The position numbers and the translations under genes are program-made. DNA of 40,003 nucleotides from Mycobacterium asiaticum. GTDB taxonomy: Bacteria; Actinomycetota; Actinomycetes; Mycobacteriales; Mycobacteriaceae. Of the stretch, positions 32,060 through 40,003 are shown piece by piece. The DNA is taken from positions 1 through 40,003 of the forward strand of contig NZ_LZMH01000004.1 of assembly GCF_001673635.1 (NCBI RefSeq). The letters are read 5' to 3'. How positions within the stretch are numbered: position 1 is the stretch's first letter; every line of letters begins with the position of its first letter. The notes beneath the pieces are model-generated. The model did not search any database, had not been told where the DNA came from, and saw only the letters and a list, made by a program, of their open reading frames with translations.

Positions 32060-35000
32060 ATGACAACGCTGCGAGGCGAACCCGATACCGGGGCATCGCC
32101 GGAACCAGAGGACGCGAACAGCCGTACCGGCTCCATCGAGAAGGTCCTGGCGGACATCTTCGCCCAGGTGCTCGGTGTCGAGTCACACCGGTTGGTCGGC
32201 GTCGACGACTCCTTCTTCGACCTGGGCGGGGATTCCCTGTCGGCGATGCGGGTGATCGTGGCGGTCAACGCCACCTTGGGTGCCGATCTGCGGGTGGGCG
32301 CCCTGTTCGACGCGCCGACCGTCGCGCAACTGGCCTCGCGCATCGCGGGGGATTCAGGTCGGCTCAGGCCGTTGCGTGCGGTGCCACGACCGGGGGTGGT
32401 GCCGCTGTCGTTCGCGCAGAGCCGGCTGTGGTTCATCGACCAACTCCAGGGGGCATCACCGGTCTACAACCGTGCGGTGGCGCTGCGGTTACAGGGGCGG
32501 CTCGACACCGAAGCCTTGGCAGCGGCGGTGAAAGATGTGGTGGGACGCCACGAAAGCCTGCGCACCGTGTTCTCGGCCGTCGACGGTGTGCCCCGCCAGG
32601 TGGTGATTCCGCAGGCAAGGGCCGACCTCGGCTGGCGGGTGATCGACGCAACGGGATCCTCGGCGGAGAACCTCAAGGCGGCCATCGAGGAGACGGCACG
32701 CGGCTGCTTCGATCTGGCGACCGAAATCCCTTTTCGTGCAAACCTTTTCAAGGTCAGCGAGGAAGAGCACGTATTGGTCGTCGTCGTCCACCATATTGCC
32801 GGGGACGGCTGGTCGATCGGCGTGCTGGCCAGTGATGTCATCGTCGCCTTCACCAGCCGGTGTGCGGGGCAGCCTCCGGACTGGACCGACTTACCGGTGC
32901 AATACATCGATTACACGCTGTGGCAGCGGGAAAACCTCGGCGATCTGACCGATCAGAGCAGCCCGCTGGCCGCTCAGGTGCGGTACTGGGAGACCGCGCT
33001 CGCGGCGATGCCGCAACGCGTGGAGTTGCCGACCGATCGCCCGTACCCGGCGGTTGCCGACCATCACGGCGACCAGATCGTCGTCGAGTGGCCCGCGGAC
33101 GTGCAGCGGCGCATCCGTGACCTCGGCCGCGCCCACAACGCGACCAGCTTCATGGTGGTGCAGGCAGCCCTCGCCCTGCTGCTGTCCCGGCTGAGCGCCA
33201 GTCCCGATGTGGCGGTGGGCTTCCCGATCGCCGGTCGTAGTGACGCCGCGCTCGACGCGCTGGTGGGCTTCTTCGTCAACACCCTGGTGCTGCGGGTCGA
33301 CCTGTCCGGTGATCCGACCTTCGTCGAGCTGCTCGCCCAGGTGCGGTCCCGGAGCCTGGCCGCCTACGAGCACCAGGACGTGCCCTTCGAGGTGCTCGTC
33401 GACCGGCTCAACCCACCCCGTTCGCGCACCCATCATCCGCTGATCCAGGTAATGCTGAACTGGCAGAACAACGACCCGACCACCGGCCTGGTCGCGGGGG
33501 ACCTGCAGATCACGCCCATACCGGTCGACACCCACACCGCCCGCATGGATTTGGCGCTCTCCTTGGTGGAGCGCGTCACGGACACCGGTGAGTTGGCCGG
33601 CATCGGTGGGCGGGTGGAGTTTCGCACCGACGTGTTCGACGCGACCACCATCGAGACACTGGTCGCGCGGCTTGCGACGGTGCTGACCGCCGCCACCGCA
33701 GATCCGGGCCGGCGGCTCTCGTCGATCGATCTACTCGACGCCGCCGAGCATGAGCGGCTCGCGCGGTGGGGCAACCGGGCCGCGCTGACCAGCCCAGCAC
33801 CCGCGGCGGAATCGGTTCCCGCGGTGTGGGCCACCCAGGTGTCCCATACCCCTGCGGCGGTGGCAGTCGCCTGCGATGGCCGCTCATGGACCTACCTCGA
33901 GATCGAAGAGGCCGCGAATCGTCTGTCGCACTTGCTCGCCCGTTCCGGGGCCGGTCCCGGAACGTGTGTGGCCCTGTTAATGGAGCGTTCGGCGCAGGCC
34001 GTCGTCGCCATCCTGGCCATCCTGAAGACGGGTGCGGCCTACTTGCCCCTTGATCCGGGTCTGCCCGAGGCGCGGGTGCAATTCATGATCGGGGACGCAG
34101 CGCCGATCGCCGCGGTCACCGGTCCGGGTCTGGCCGGTCGCCTGGCCGCACACGAGCTGACGGTGATCGACGCCGAAGACACGCGCGTGGATGCATGCCC
34201 GAAGACGTCCTTGCCGGTGCCGTCCGCCGACGAGATCGCCTACGTCATCTACACCTCCGGCACCACCGGGGTGCCCAAAGGCGTTGCCATTTGCCATCGC
34301 AACCTCACCCAGCTGATCATGTCGCTGGATGCCGGGCTGCCCCCTGCAGCCGACCAGGTGTGGTCGCACTGGCATTCGTACGTCTTCGACTTCTCGGTGT
34401 GGGAAATCTGGGGAGCCCTGCTACGCGGCGGCAGGCTGGTCGTCGTACCCGAATCGGCGGCGTCCTCGCCGCCGGCGTTCGCGGACCTCCTGGTATCCGA
34501 GGGTGTCAATGTGCTGACGCAGACACCTTCTGCGGTCGGACTTTTGGCGCCCGAGCAGCTGGAATCGGTTGCGGTACTGATGGGCGGTGAACCCTGTCCG
34601 GCCGAGGTGGTGGATCGCTGGGCACCGGGCCGGGTACTGGTCAACGCCTACGGACCGACCGAAACGACGATCTACGTCGCTTTGAGCGCGCCCCTGACCG
34701 CCGGGGCGGGGGCGGTGCCGATCGGGTCGCCGGTCCACGGGGCGGCGCTATTCGTCTTGGACGAGTGGCTGCGTCCGGTACCGCCCGGGGTGGTGGGCGA
34801 ACTCTACGTGGCCGGTGCTGGGGTCGGATACGGGTATCTACGCCGAGCCGGATTGACCGCGTCGCGGTTCGTGGCCTGTCCGTTCGGCGGCTCAGGGGCA
34901 CCGGGCCGGCGGATGTACCGCACCGGGGATCTGGTGTGCTGGCGTCCCGACGGACAGCTACAGTACGTCGGCCGGGCCGACGAACAGGTCAAAATCCGGG

Positions 35001-38000
35001 GCTACCGCATCGAATTGGGGGAGGTGCAGGCAGCGCTGGGTGCCCTGGACGGGGTCAAGCAGGCGGTCGTGGTCGCCCGTGAGGACCGCCCCGGCGACAA
35101 GCGCCTGGTCGGTTACGTCACCCCGACGGTTCCCGGTGCCGTCGCACCCGCCAAGGCGCGCGCCGAACTCGCCGAACGCCTGCCCTCTTATTTAGTGCCC
35201 GCCGTCGTCGTGGTGGATGCGTTACCACTGACGGTCAACGGCAAGCTCGACACCGACGCACTCCCGGCACCGCAGTACCAGGACGGCGAAAACTACCGCG
35301 CCCCGGCTACTCCCACCGAAGAGATCATCGCCGGCATCTATGCGCACGTGCTGGGCCTGCCACGGGTCGGGGTCGATGAGTCGTTCTTCGACCTGGGCGG
35401 GGATTCGCTGATGGCCATGCGGGTCACCGCCGCGATCAACGCCGCCCTGGGTGCAGCGGTCACGGTCCGTACGTTGTTCGACGCTCCGGCGATCACCCAG
35501 TTAGTGCCTCGGATCGCGGCGGGCGGGCGACGCCCGCTGCCGCTGACCGCCGCCGAGCGGCCCGCGGTGTTACCGCTGTCGTTCGCCCAGAACCGATTGT
35601 GGATCATCGATCAATTCCAGGGCCCCACACCGCTTTACAACATGGCGGTGGCTCTGCGGTTGAGCGGAGACCTCGACACCGGCGCACTTCGTGCGGCGCT
35701 GACCGACGTGATAGCCCGGCACGAAAGCCTTCGCACCGTGTTCCCCGCGGTCGACGGGGTACCGCAACAGGTTGTGCTTGCCAGCGAGGGCGCCGACTTC
35801 GGTTGGCAAATTCTGGACGCCGCCGACTGGCCGGCGGACCGGCAGGAGCAGGCGATCGCCGAGACAGCGCGGCGCAGCTTCGACCTGGTAACCGAAATTC
35901 CCTTGCGAGCAACACTTTTTCGGACCGGCGATCGCGAGCATATGCTCGCGATCGTGGTGCACCACATCGCCGGAGACGGCTGGTCGGTGGGTGTGCTGGC
36001 CGCGGACCTCGGGGCGGCGTATGTCAGCCGATGCGCGGGAAGAGCCCCGGACTGGGCCGAACCGGCCTTGCAATACGCCGATTACACGCTGTGGCAGCGG
36101 GCCAGCCTCGGTGATCCGGACGACCACAGCGGGCCCCTGGCGACCCAACTGGAGTATTGGCAGGACGCGCTGGCCACGCTTGCGCCACATCTGGACCTGC
36201 CCACCGACCGTCCTTATCCCTTGGTTGCCGACCATCGCGGCGACAAGATCGTGGTGGACTACCCGGCGGACTTGCAGCAGCGGATACACACGGTTGCCCA
36301 CGCCCACGGCGTGACCAGTTTCATGCTGGTGCAGGCCGCGCTGGCGTTGCTGCTATCGCGTCTCGCCGGCACCACCGATGTTCCGATCGGCTTTCCCATC
36401 GCCGGTCGTGGTGATCCGGCACTCGATGGCGCGGTCGGGTTCTTTGTCAACACGCTGGTGCTGCGCGTCGACCTCACCGGAGATCCGACCTTCGCCGAAT
36501 TGCTGAACCGGGTGCGAGCGCGCAGTCTGGCCGCCTACGAAAACCAGGATGTGCCGTTCGAAGTGCTGGTCGAGCGGCTCAATCCGGCCCGCTCGTTGAC
36601 TCATCACCCGCTGGTGCAGGTAATGCTGGCTTGGCAAAACAACATCCCGCCGAAACTTGCACTGGGTGACCTCGACGTCACCCCGGTTCCCGTCGATACG
36701 CACACCGCCCGCATGGATCTGGCCTTCTCGCTGGCGGAGCGTTTCGGCGACGGCGGCGAGCCCGACGGGATCGGCGGGACGGTGGAGTTCCGCACCGACG
36801 TCTTCGACGCAGCCGGCATCGAGTCGCTGGTGCGGCGATTGGCGACGGTGCTGGATTCGGTGACGGCTTACCCCAACCGCCGGTTGTCGTCCGTCGACAT
36901 CCTTGATGCCGACGAGCGTGCTCGGCTGGACCGCTGGGGAAACCGGGCGGTGCTGACCCAACCCGCACCCCCCGCGATATCCATTCCGTCGGCGTGGGCC
37001 GCTCAGGTCGCACGCACCCCCACCGCGGTCGCCATGACCTGCGCCGGGCGTTCCTGGACCTACCGCGAACTGGACGAGGCCTCGAACCGGTTGGCGCACA
37101 AGCTTTCCGGCCTCAAGGTCGGGCCGTCGGCGCGGGTGGTGTTGATGTTCTCGCGTTGTGCTGAGGCTATCGTGGCGATGACGGCGGTACTGAAGACGGG
37201 CGCGGCATACGTTCCGGTCGACCCGGCGTTACCGACGGCCCGGATCGCGTTCATGATCGCCGATGCGGCACCTGCGGTCGCGCTCACCACCGCCCAGTGG
37301 GCCCGCCGGCTGGACGGATACGCCCTGCCGGTGATCGACGTCGCCGATCCCGCGATCCTGGCATGTCCCGCGACAGCCCTGCCCGCGCCGAGCGCGAGCG
37401 ACATCGCCTACCTGATCTACACCTCCGGCACCACCGGTGTTCCCAAGGGCGTGGCCATCACGCACAGCAACGTAACCCGGCTGCTCCGCGTCACGGGTTT
37501 CTTCGAAACCCGTACCACCGCAAGACCGTTCGCGGCGACCCAGTGGCATTCTTATTCGTTCGACGTCTCGGTCTGGGAGATCTGGGGCACCTTGCTGTTC
37601 GGCGGCCGGCTGGTCGTCGTCCCGGAAGACGTGGCCGGCTCGCCGATCGACTTTCACGCAGTGTTGGTCACCGAACACATCGATGTGTTGACCCAAACAC
37701 CCTCTGCGGTTGGGGTATTGGCGACCGAAGGACTTGACGCCATGGCGCTGGTGGTGGGCGGGGAAGCCTGTCCGACCGCGGTGGTGGATCGCTGGGCACC
37801 CGGCCGGGTGGTGGTCAACGCCTATGGTCCCACCGAGACCACCGTGTACGCCGCGATGAGCGCGCCGCTGACCCCCGACGTAGGTCCGCCCCCGATCGGG
37901 TCACCGGTGTCCGGCGCGGCACTGTTCGTGCTCGACGACTGGTTGCGTCCCGTGCCGCCCGGCGTGATGGGTGAGCTCTATGTGGCCGGCCGCGGAGTGG

Positions 38001-40003
38001 GCATCGGCTACTGGCTGCGGGCACCGTTGACCGCGGCGCGTTTCGTCGCCTGCCCATTCACGCCGGGCCAGCGCATGTATCGCACCGGCGACCTGGTCCG
38101 CTGGCGCAGCGACGGACAACTCGACTACCTCGGGCGCGCGGACGAGCAGGTCAAGATTCGCGGGTACCGCATCGAGCTGGCGGAGGTACACGCCGCGCTG
38201 GCCGCCGTCCCGGGGGTGACGCAGGCGGCGGTGATCGCCAGGGAAGACCGGCCCGGGGACAAGCGCCTGATCGGTTACGCCACCGGAAGTTTCGACCCGG
38301 CCGACGTCCGCAGCGCACTGGCCGAACAGTTGCCGGCCTACATGGTTCCCGCGGCGGTGGTGCAACTCGACATGTTGCCGCTGACGGTCAACGGCAAGCT
38401 GAATGCCCAAGCGCTGCCGGCGCCGGAATACCGCCGCCACCACCGGGATCCCGGCAACGCGACCGAGGAGGTCCTGGCCCAGATCTACGCCGACGTGCTC
38501 GGGCTCGACCGCGTGGGCGTCGACGAGCCGTTCTTCGAGTTGGGCGGGGACAGCATTCTGGCGATGCAGGTGGTGGCCCGCGCCCGGGCCGCCGGTGTGA
38601 TCTGCAGGCCACGCGACATTTTCGTCGAACAAACCGTCGCCAAGGTTGCCCAGGCCGCGCATCGCGGTGACGGCGAAGCCGACATCGTCGACGAGGGGTT
38701 CGGCGACATATTGCCGACCCCGATCATGTGCTGGCTGCAGCAGCTGGACGGCCCAGTCGACCGGTTCAATCAGACGATGGTGCTGCAGGCACCGGACGGG
38801 GCCGACGCGGCCGACGTAGCCGCGATGGTGCAGGCGCTGCTGGATCGGCACGCCATGCTGCGGTTGCAGGCTGGCCCGACGGGAATGACGGTGCCGCAAC
38901 CGGGTTCGGTGACGGCCCGCGAATGTCTGCACGAGGTCGCCGCATTGAGCGACTGGGTGCTCGCGCAGGCCAGGGCACGTTTGGATCCAGAGCGCGGACG
39001 CACCCTGAGCGCGCTGTGGTGCGGTGACACCGGGCAGCTGGCCCTGGTCATCCATCACCTTGCCGTCGACGGGGTGTCCTGGCGAATCCTGCTGAGCGAC
39101 CTGAACATCGCCTGGAAGCAGCGTCAGAGCGGGCGGGATGTGGAGCTGCCGGCTGGCGGCACATCGTTCCAGCGGTGGGCCGCGCTGCTGCACGCGCACG
39201 CGCAGCTGCCCGCCGTCGTCGCCCAGGCCGCCGCGTGGCGGCAGATCCTGGCGGCGCCGGCGGCGTTGCCCGCCGTCCGGCCGGACACCGACACCTTCGC
39301 CACCGCCGGCCATTTGGTGGTGCGACTGGACACCGAGCAGACCCGGCAATTGCTGAGCCGAGTGCCGGTCGCCTTCCACGCCGGTGTCCAGGACATCCTG
39401 TTGATCGCGTTTGCGTTGGCCTGGAACGAGTTTCTGGATGATGCCGAGGCGGTCGTCATCGACGTCGAGGGCCACGGTCGGCACGAAGAACTGGGCCGGG
39501 CGCTCGATCTATCCAGCACCGTGGGCTGGTTCACCACCAAGCACCCGGTGTCGTTGCGTGTCGGTGGGCTGGACTGGGCGCAGGTGGTGGCGGGCGAAAC
39601 GGCGCTGGGTGCGGTGGTCAAGGCCGCCAAGGAGCAGTTGCGAGCGCTGCCGGATGGTTTGACGTACGGGTTGTTGCGTTATCTGAACACCGATGTCGAT
39701 CTGGACGGGCCGGACCCGTCGATCGGCTTCAACTACCTGGGCCGGTTGGGTGCGCCCGCACCGGCTACCGGGGCAGGCTGGAGTATCGGACCCCGGCTCG
39801 CCGACAGCAACGCGGGCCTGCCAATCACGTTGCCGCACAACGTCGAAGTAAATGCCGCCACCGTCGACACCCCCGCCGGCCCCCAGCTGCACGCCGATTG
39901 GATGTGGGCGCCGTCGGTTTTGGACGGTGAGCGGGTTGCGCGGTTGGCGCAGTTGTGGTTTGCGGCGTTGGGTGGGATCTGTGCGCATGTGCGCGGCGGT
40001 GGG
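32060..40003 (+). CDS. Multimodular non-ribosomal peptide synthetase, T-C-A-T-C-A-T-E, cut by the right edge
   Basis: 2648 codons are visible in one unbroken frame from ATG 32060, with no stop before the edge. Order: T1 (phosphopantetheine Ser59 in LGGDSL), C1 (H244-H245, HHIAGDG), A1 (about 590-1070; [25 protein letters not shown]), T2 (Ser1116), C2 (H1301-H1302), A2 (about 1640-2120), T3 (Ser2165 in LGGDSI, the form usual before epimerases) and an E domain (HHLAVDG at 2332-2338, EGHGRHE, FNYLG). The specificity residues I read are D-F-W-T-L-G-A-I-Y-K for A1 and D-V-W-T-V-G-A-V-Y-K for A2. Both share the x-G-A-V/I pattern of some aromatic-amino-acid codes, but no exact known code is claimed. 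The product begins with an unknown starter on T1, then an L- and a D-configured residue. MbtH lies 32 bases upstream. The product is unidentified. Confidence 0.95.
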   Translation, partial: MTTLRGEPDTGASPEPEDANSRTGSIEKVLADIFAQVLGVESHRLVGVDDSFFDLGGDSLSAMRVIVAVNATLGADLRVGALFDAPTVAQLASRIAGDSGRLRPLRAVPRPGVVPLSFAQSRLWFIDQLQGASPVYNRAVALRLQGRLDTEALAAAVKDVVGRHESLRTVFSAVDGVPRQVVIPQARADLGWRVIDATGSSAENLKAAIEETARGCFDLATEIPFRANLFKVSEEEHVLVVVVHHIAGDGWSIGVLASDVIVAFTSRCAGQPPDWTDLPVQYIDYTLWQRENLGDLTDQSSPLAAQVRYWETALAAMPQRVELPTDRPYPAVADHHGDQIVVEWPADVQRRIRDLGRAHNATSFMVVQAALALLLSRLSASPDVAVGFPIAGRSDAALDALVGFFVNTLVLRVDLSGDPTFVELLAQVRSRSLAAYEHQDVPFEVLVDRLNPPRSRTHHPLIQVMLNWQNNDPTTGLVAGDLQITPIPVDTHTARMDLALSLVERVTDTGELAGIGGRVEFRTDVFDATTIETLVARLATVLTAATADPGRRLSSIDLLDAAEHERLARWGNRAALTSPAPAAESVPAVWATQVSHTPAAVAVACDGRSWTYLEIEEAANRLSHLLARSGAGPGTCVALLMERSAQAVVAILAILKTGAAYLPLDPGLPEARVQFMIGDAAPIAAVTGPGLAGRLAAHELTVIDAEDTRVDACPKTSLPVPSADEIAYVIYTSGTTGVPKGVAICHRNLTQLIMSLDAGLPPAADQVWSHWHSYVFDFSVWEIWGALLRGGRLVVVPESAASSPPAFADLLVSEGVNVLTQTPSAVGLLAPEQLESVAVLMGGEPCPAEVVDRWAPGRVLVNAYGPTETTIYVALSAPLTAGAGAVPIGSPVHGAALFVLDEWLRPVPPGVVGELYVAGAGVGYGYLRRAGLTASRFVACPFGGSGAPGRRMYRTGDLVCWRPDGQLQYVGRADEQVKIRGYRIELGEVQAALGALDGVKQAVVVAREDRPGDKRLVGYVTPTVPGAVAPAKARAELAERLPSYLVPAVVVVDALPLTVNGKLDTDALPAPQYQDGENYRAPATPTEEIIAGIYAHVLGLPRVGVDESFFDLGGDSLMAMRVTAAINAALGAAVTVRTLFDAPAITQLVPRIAAGGRRPLPLTAAERPAVLPLSFAQNRLWIIDQFQGPTPLYNMAVALRLSGDLDTGALRAALTDVIARHESLRTVFPAVDGVPQQVVLASEGADFGWQILDAADWPADRQEQAIAETARRSFDLVTEIPLRATLFRTGDREHMLAIVVHHIAGDGWSVGVLAADLGAAYVSRCAGRAPDWAEPALQYADYTLWQRASLGDPDDHSGPLATQLEYWQDALATLAPHLDLPTDRPYPLVADHRGDKIVVDYPADLQQRIHTVAHAHGVTSFMLVQAALALLLSRLAGTTDVPIGFPIAGRGDPALDGAVGFFVNTLVLRVDLTGDPTFAELLNRVRARSLAAYENQDVPFEVLVERLNPARSLTHHPLVQVMLAWQNNIPPKLALGDLDVTPVPVDTHTARMDLAFSLAERFGDGGEPDGIGGTVEFRTDVFDAAGIESLVRRLATVLDSVTAYPNRRLSSVDILDADERARLDRWGNRAVLTQPAPPAISIPSAWAAQVARTPTAVAMTCAGRSWTYRELDEASNRLAHKLSGLKVGPSARVVLMFSRCAEAIVAMTAVLKTGAAYVPVDPALPTARIAFMIADAAPAVALTTAQWARRLDGYALPVIDVADPAILACPATALPAPSASDIAYLIYTSGTTGVPKGVAITHSNVTRLLRVTGFFETRTTARPFAATQWHSYSFDVSVWEIWGTLLFGGRLVVVPEDVAGSPIDFHAVLVTEHIDVLTQTPSAVGVLATEGLDAMALVVGGEACPTAVVDRWAPGRVVVNAYGPTETTVYAAMSAPLTPDVGPPPIGSPVSGAALFVLDDWLRPVPPGVMGELYVAGRGVGIGYWLRAPLTAARFVACPFTPGQRMYRTGDLVRWRSDGQLDYLGRADEQVKIRGYRIELAEVHAALAAVPGVTQAAVIAREDRPGDKRLIGYATGSFDPADVRSALAEQLPAYMVPAAVVQLDMLPLTVNGKLNAQALPAPEYRRHHRDPGNATEEVLAQIYADVLGLDRVGVDEPFFELGGDSILAMQVVARARAAGVICRPRDIFVEQTVAKVAQAAHRGDGEADIVDEGFGDILPTPIMCWLQQLDGPVDRFNQTMVLQAPDGADAADVAAMVQALLDRHAMLRLQAGPTGMTVPQPGSVTARECLHEVAALSDWVLAQARARLDPERGRTLSALWCGDTGQLALVIHHLAVDGVSWRILLSDLNIAWKQRQSGRDVELPAGGTSFQRWAALLHAHAQLPAVVAQAAAWRQILAAPAALPAVRPDTDTFATAGHLVVRLDTEQTRQLLSRVPVAFHAGVQDILLIAFALAWNEFLDDAEAVVIDVEGHGRHEELGRALDLSSTVGWFTTKHPVSLRVGGLDWAQVVAGETALGAVVKAAKEQLRALPDGLTYGLLRYLNTDVDLDGPDPSIGFNYLGRLGAPAPATGAGWSIGPRLADSNAGLPITLPHNVEVNAATVDTPAGPQLHADWMWAPSVLDGERVARLAQLWFAALGGICAHVRGGG

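Noticed and set aside
37901..39484. A 527-codon open frame on the minus strand inside the NRPS
   Set aside because: It is antisense to clear A, T and E domain motifs and has low-complexity Arg/Gly/His composition typical of GC-rich shadow frames.

Overview
The window looks like chromosomal DNA from a Mycobacterium, most likely a non-tuberculous species. The base composition is GC-rich. The gene set fits the genus: a close relative of M. tuberculosis gabD2, a PknD-type NHL sensor domain, two large class III nucleotide cyclases, an F420-type luciferase-like oxidoreductase, DUF5994, DUF3253 and DUF6632 proteins, and an MbtH/NRPS pair. The species cannot be fixed from the sequence alone. I see no tRNA, rRNA, CRISPR array, insertion sequence or phage gene.

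Layout. 1-1.25 kb is untidy: the 3' end of a Gly/Pro-rich membrane protein running in from the left edge, then a frameshifted Imm63-like immunity gene. 1.4-5.4 kb holds a SABATH-type carboxyl methyltransferase, a membrane-anchored NHL propeller without a kinase, two small genes and a TRIC-type channel. 5.4-11.6 kb is a minus-strand run: a soluble cyclase-ATPase, endonuclease VIII and a membrane cyclase. 11.8-15.6 kb holds a very acidic small protein, a GMC oxidoreductase with altered active-site residues, a TetR regulator with a palindrome in the divergent gap, and a metallo-beta-lactamase-fold hydrolase.

15.6-18.7 kb is a partner-switching stress module. One protein carries GAF, PP2C (RsbU-like) and anti-sigma kinase (RsbW-like) domains, followed with a one-base overlap by an RsbV-like STAS protein. 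A sequence matching the mycobacterial SigF promoter (GTTT-N15-GGGTAC) lies upstream. 18.7-22.9 kb has a DHFR-like reductase, a flavin-binding PNPOx-like protein, a single-domain response regulator, a three-gene minus-strand set (DUF5994, DUF3253, thioredoxin-like) and a cold-shock gene with promoter and hairpin terminator. 23.1-26.2 kb carries two exported wall-hydrolase-like proteins and gabD2.

27.3-30.9 kb encodes both core enzymes for the osmoprotectant N-acetylglutaminylglutamine amide: a class II amidotransferase and a GNAT/ATP-grasp fusion whose ATG overlaps the upstream stop. After a DUF6632 membrane protein comes mbtH and a giant NRPS (32.06 kb to beyond the right edge) with order T-C-A-T-C-A-T-E. 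It starts with a carrier domain that has no adenylation domain in front of it, so the chain must be started in trans. This NRPS is the best candidate here for an undescribed product pathway. The SigF-linked stress module, the kinase-less sensor and the substrate-residue variants in the cyclases and GMC enzyme are the next most interesting points.
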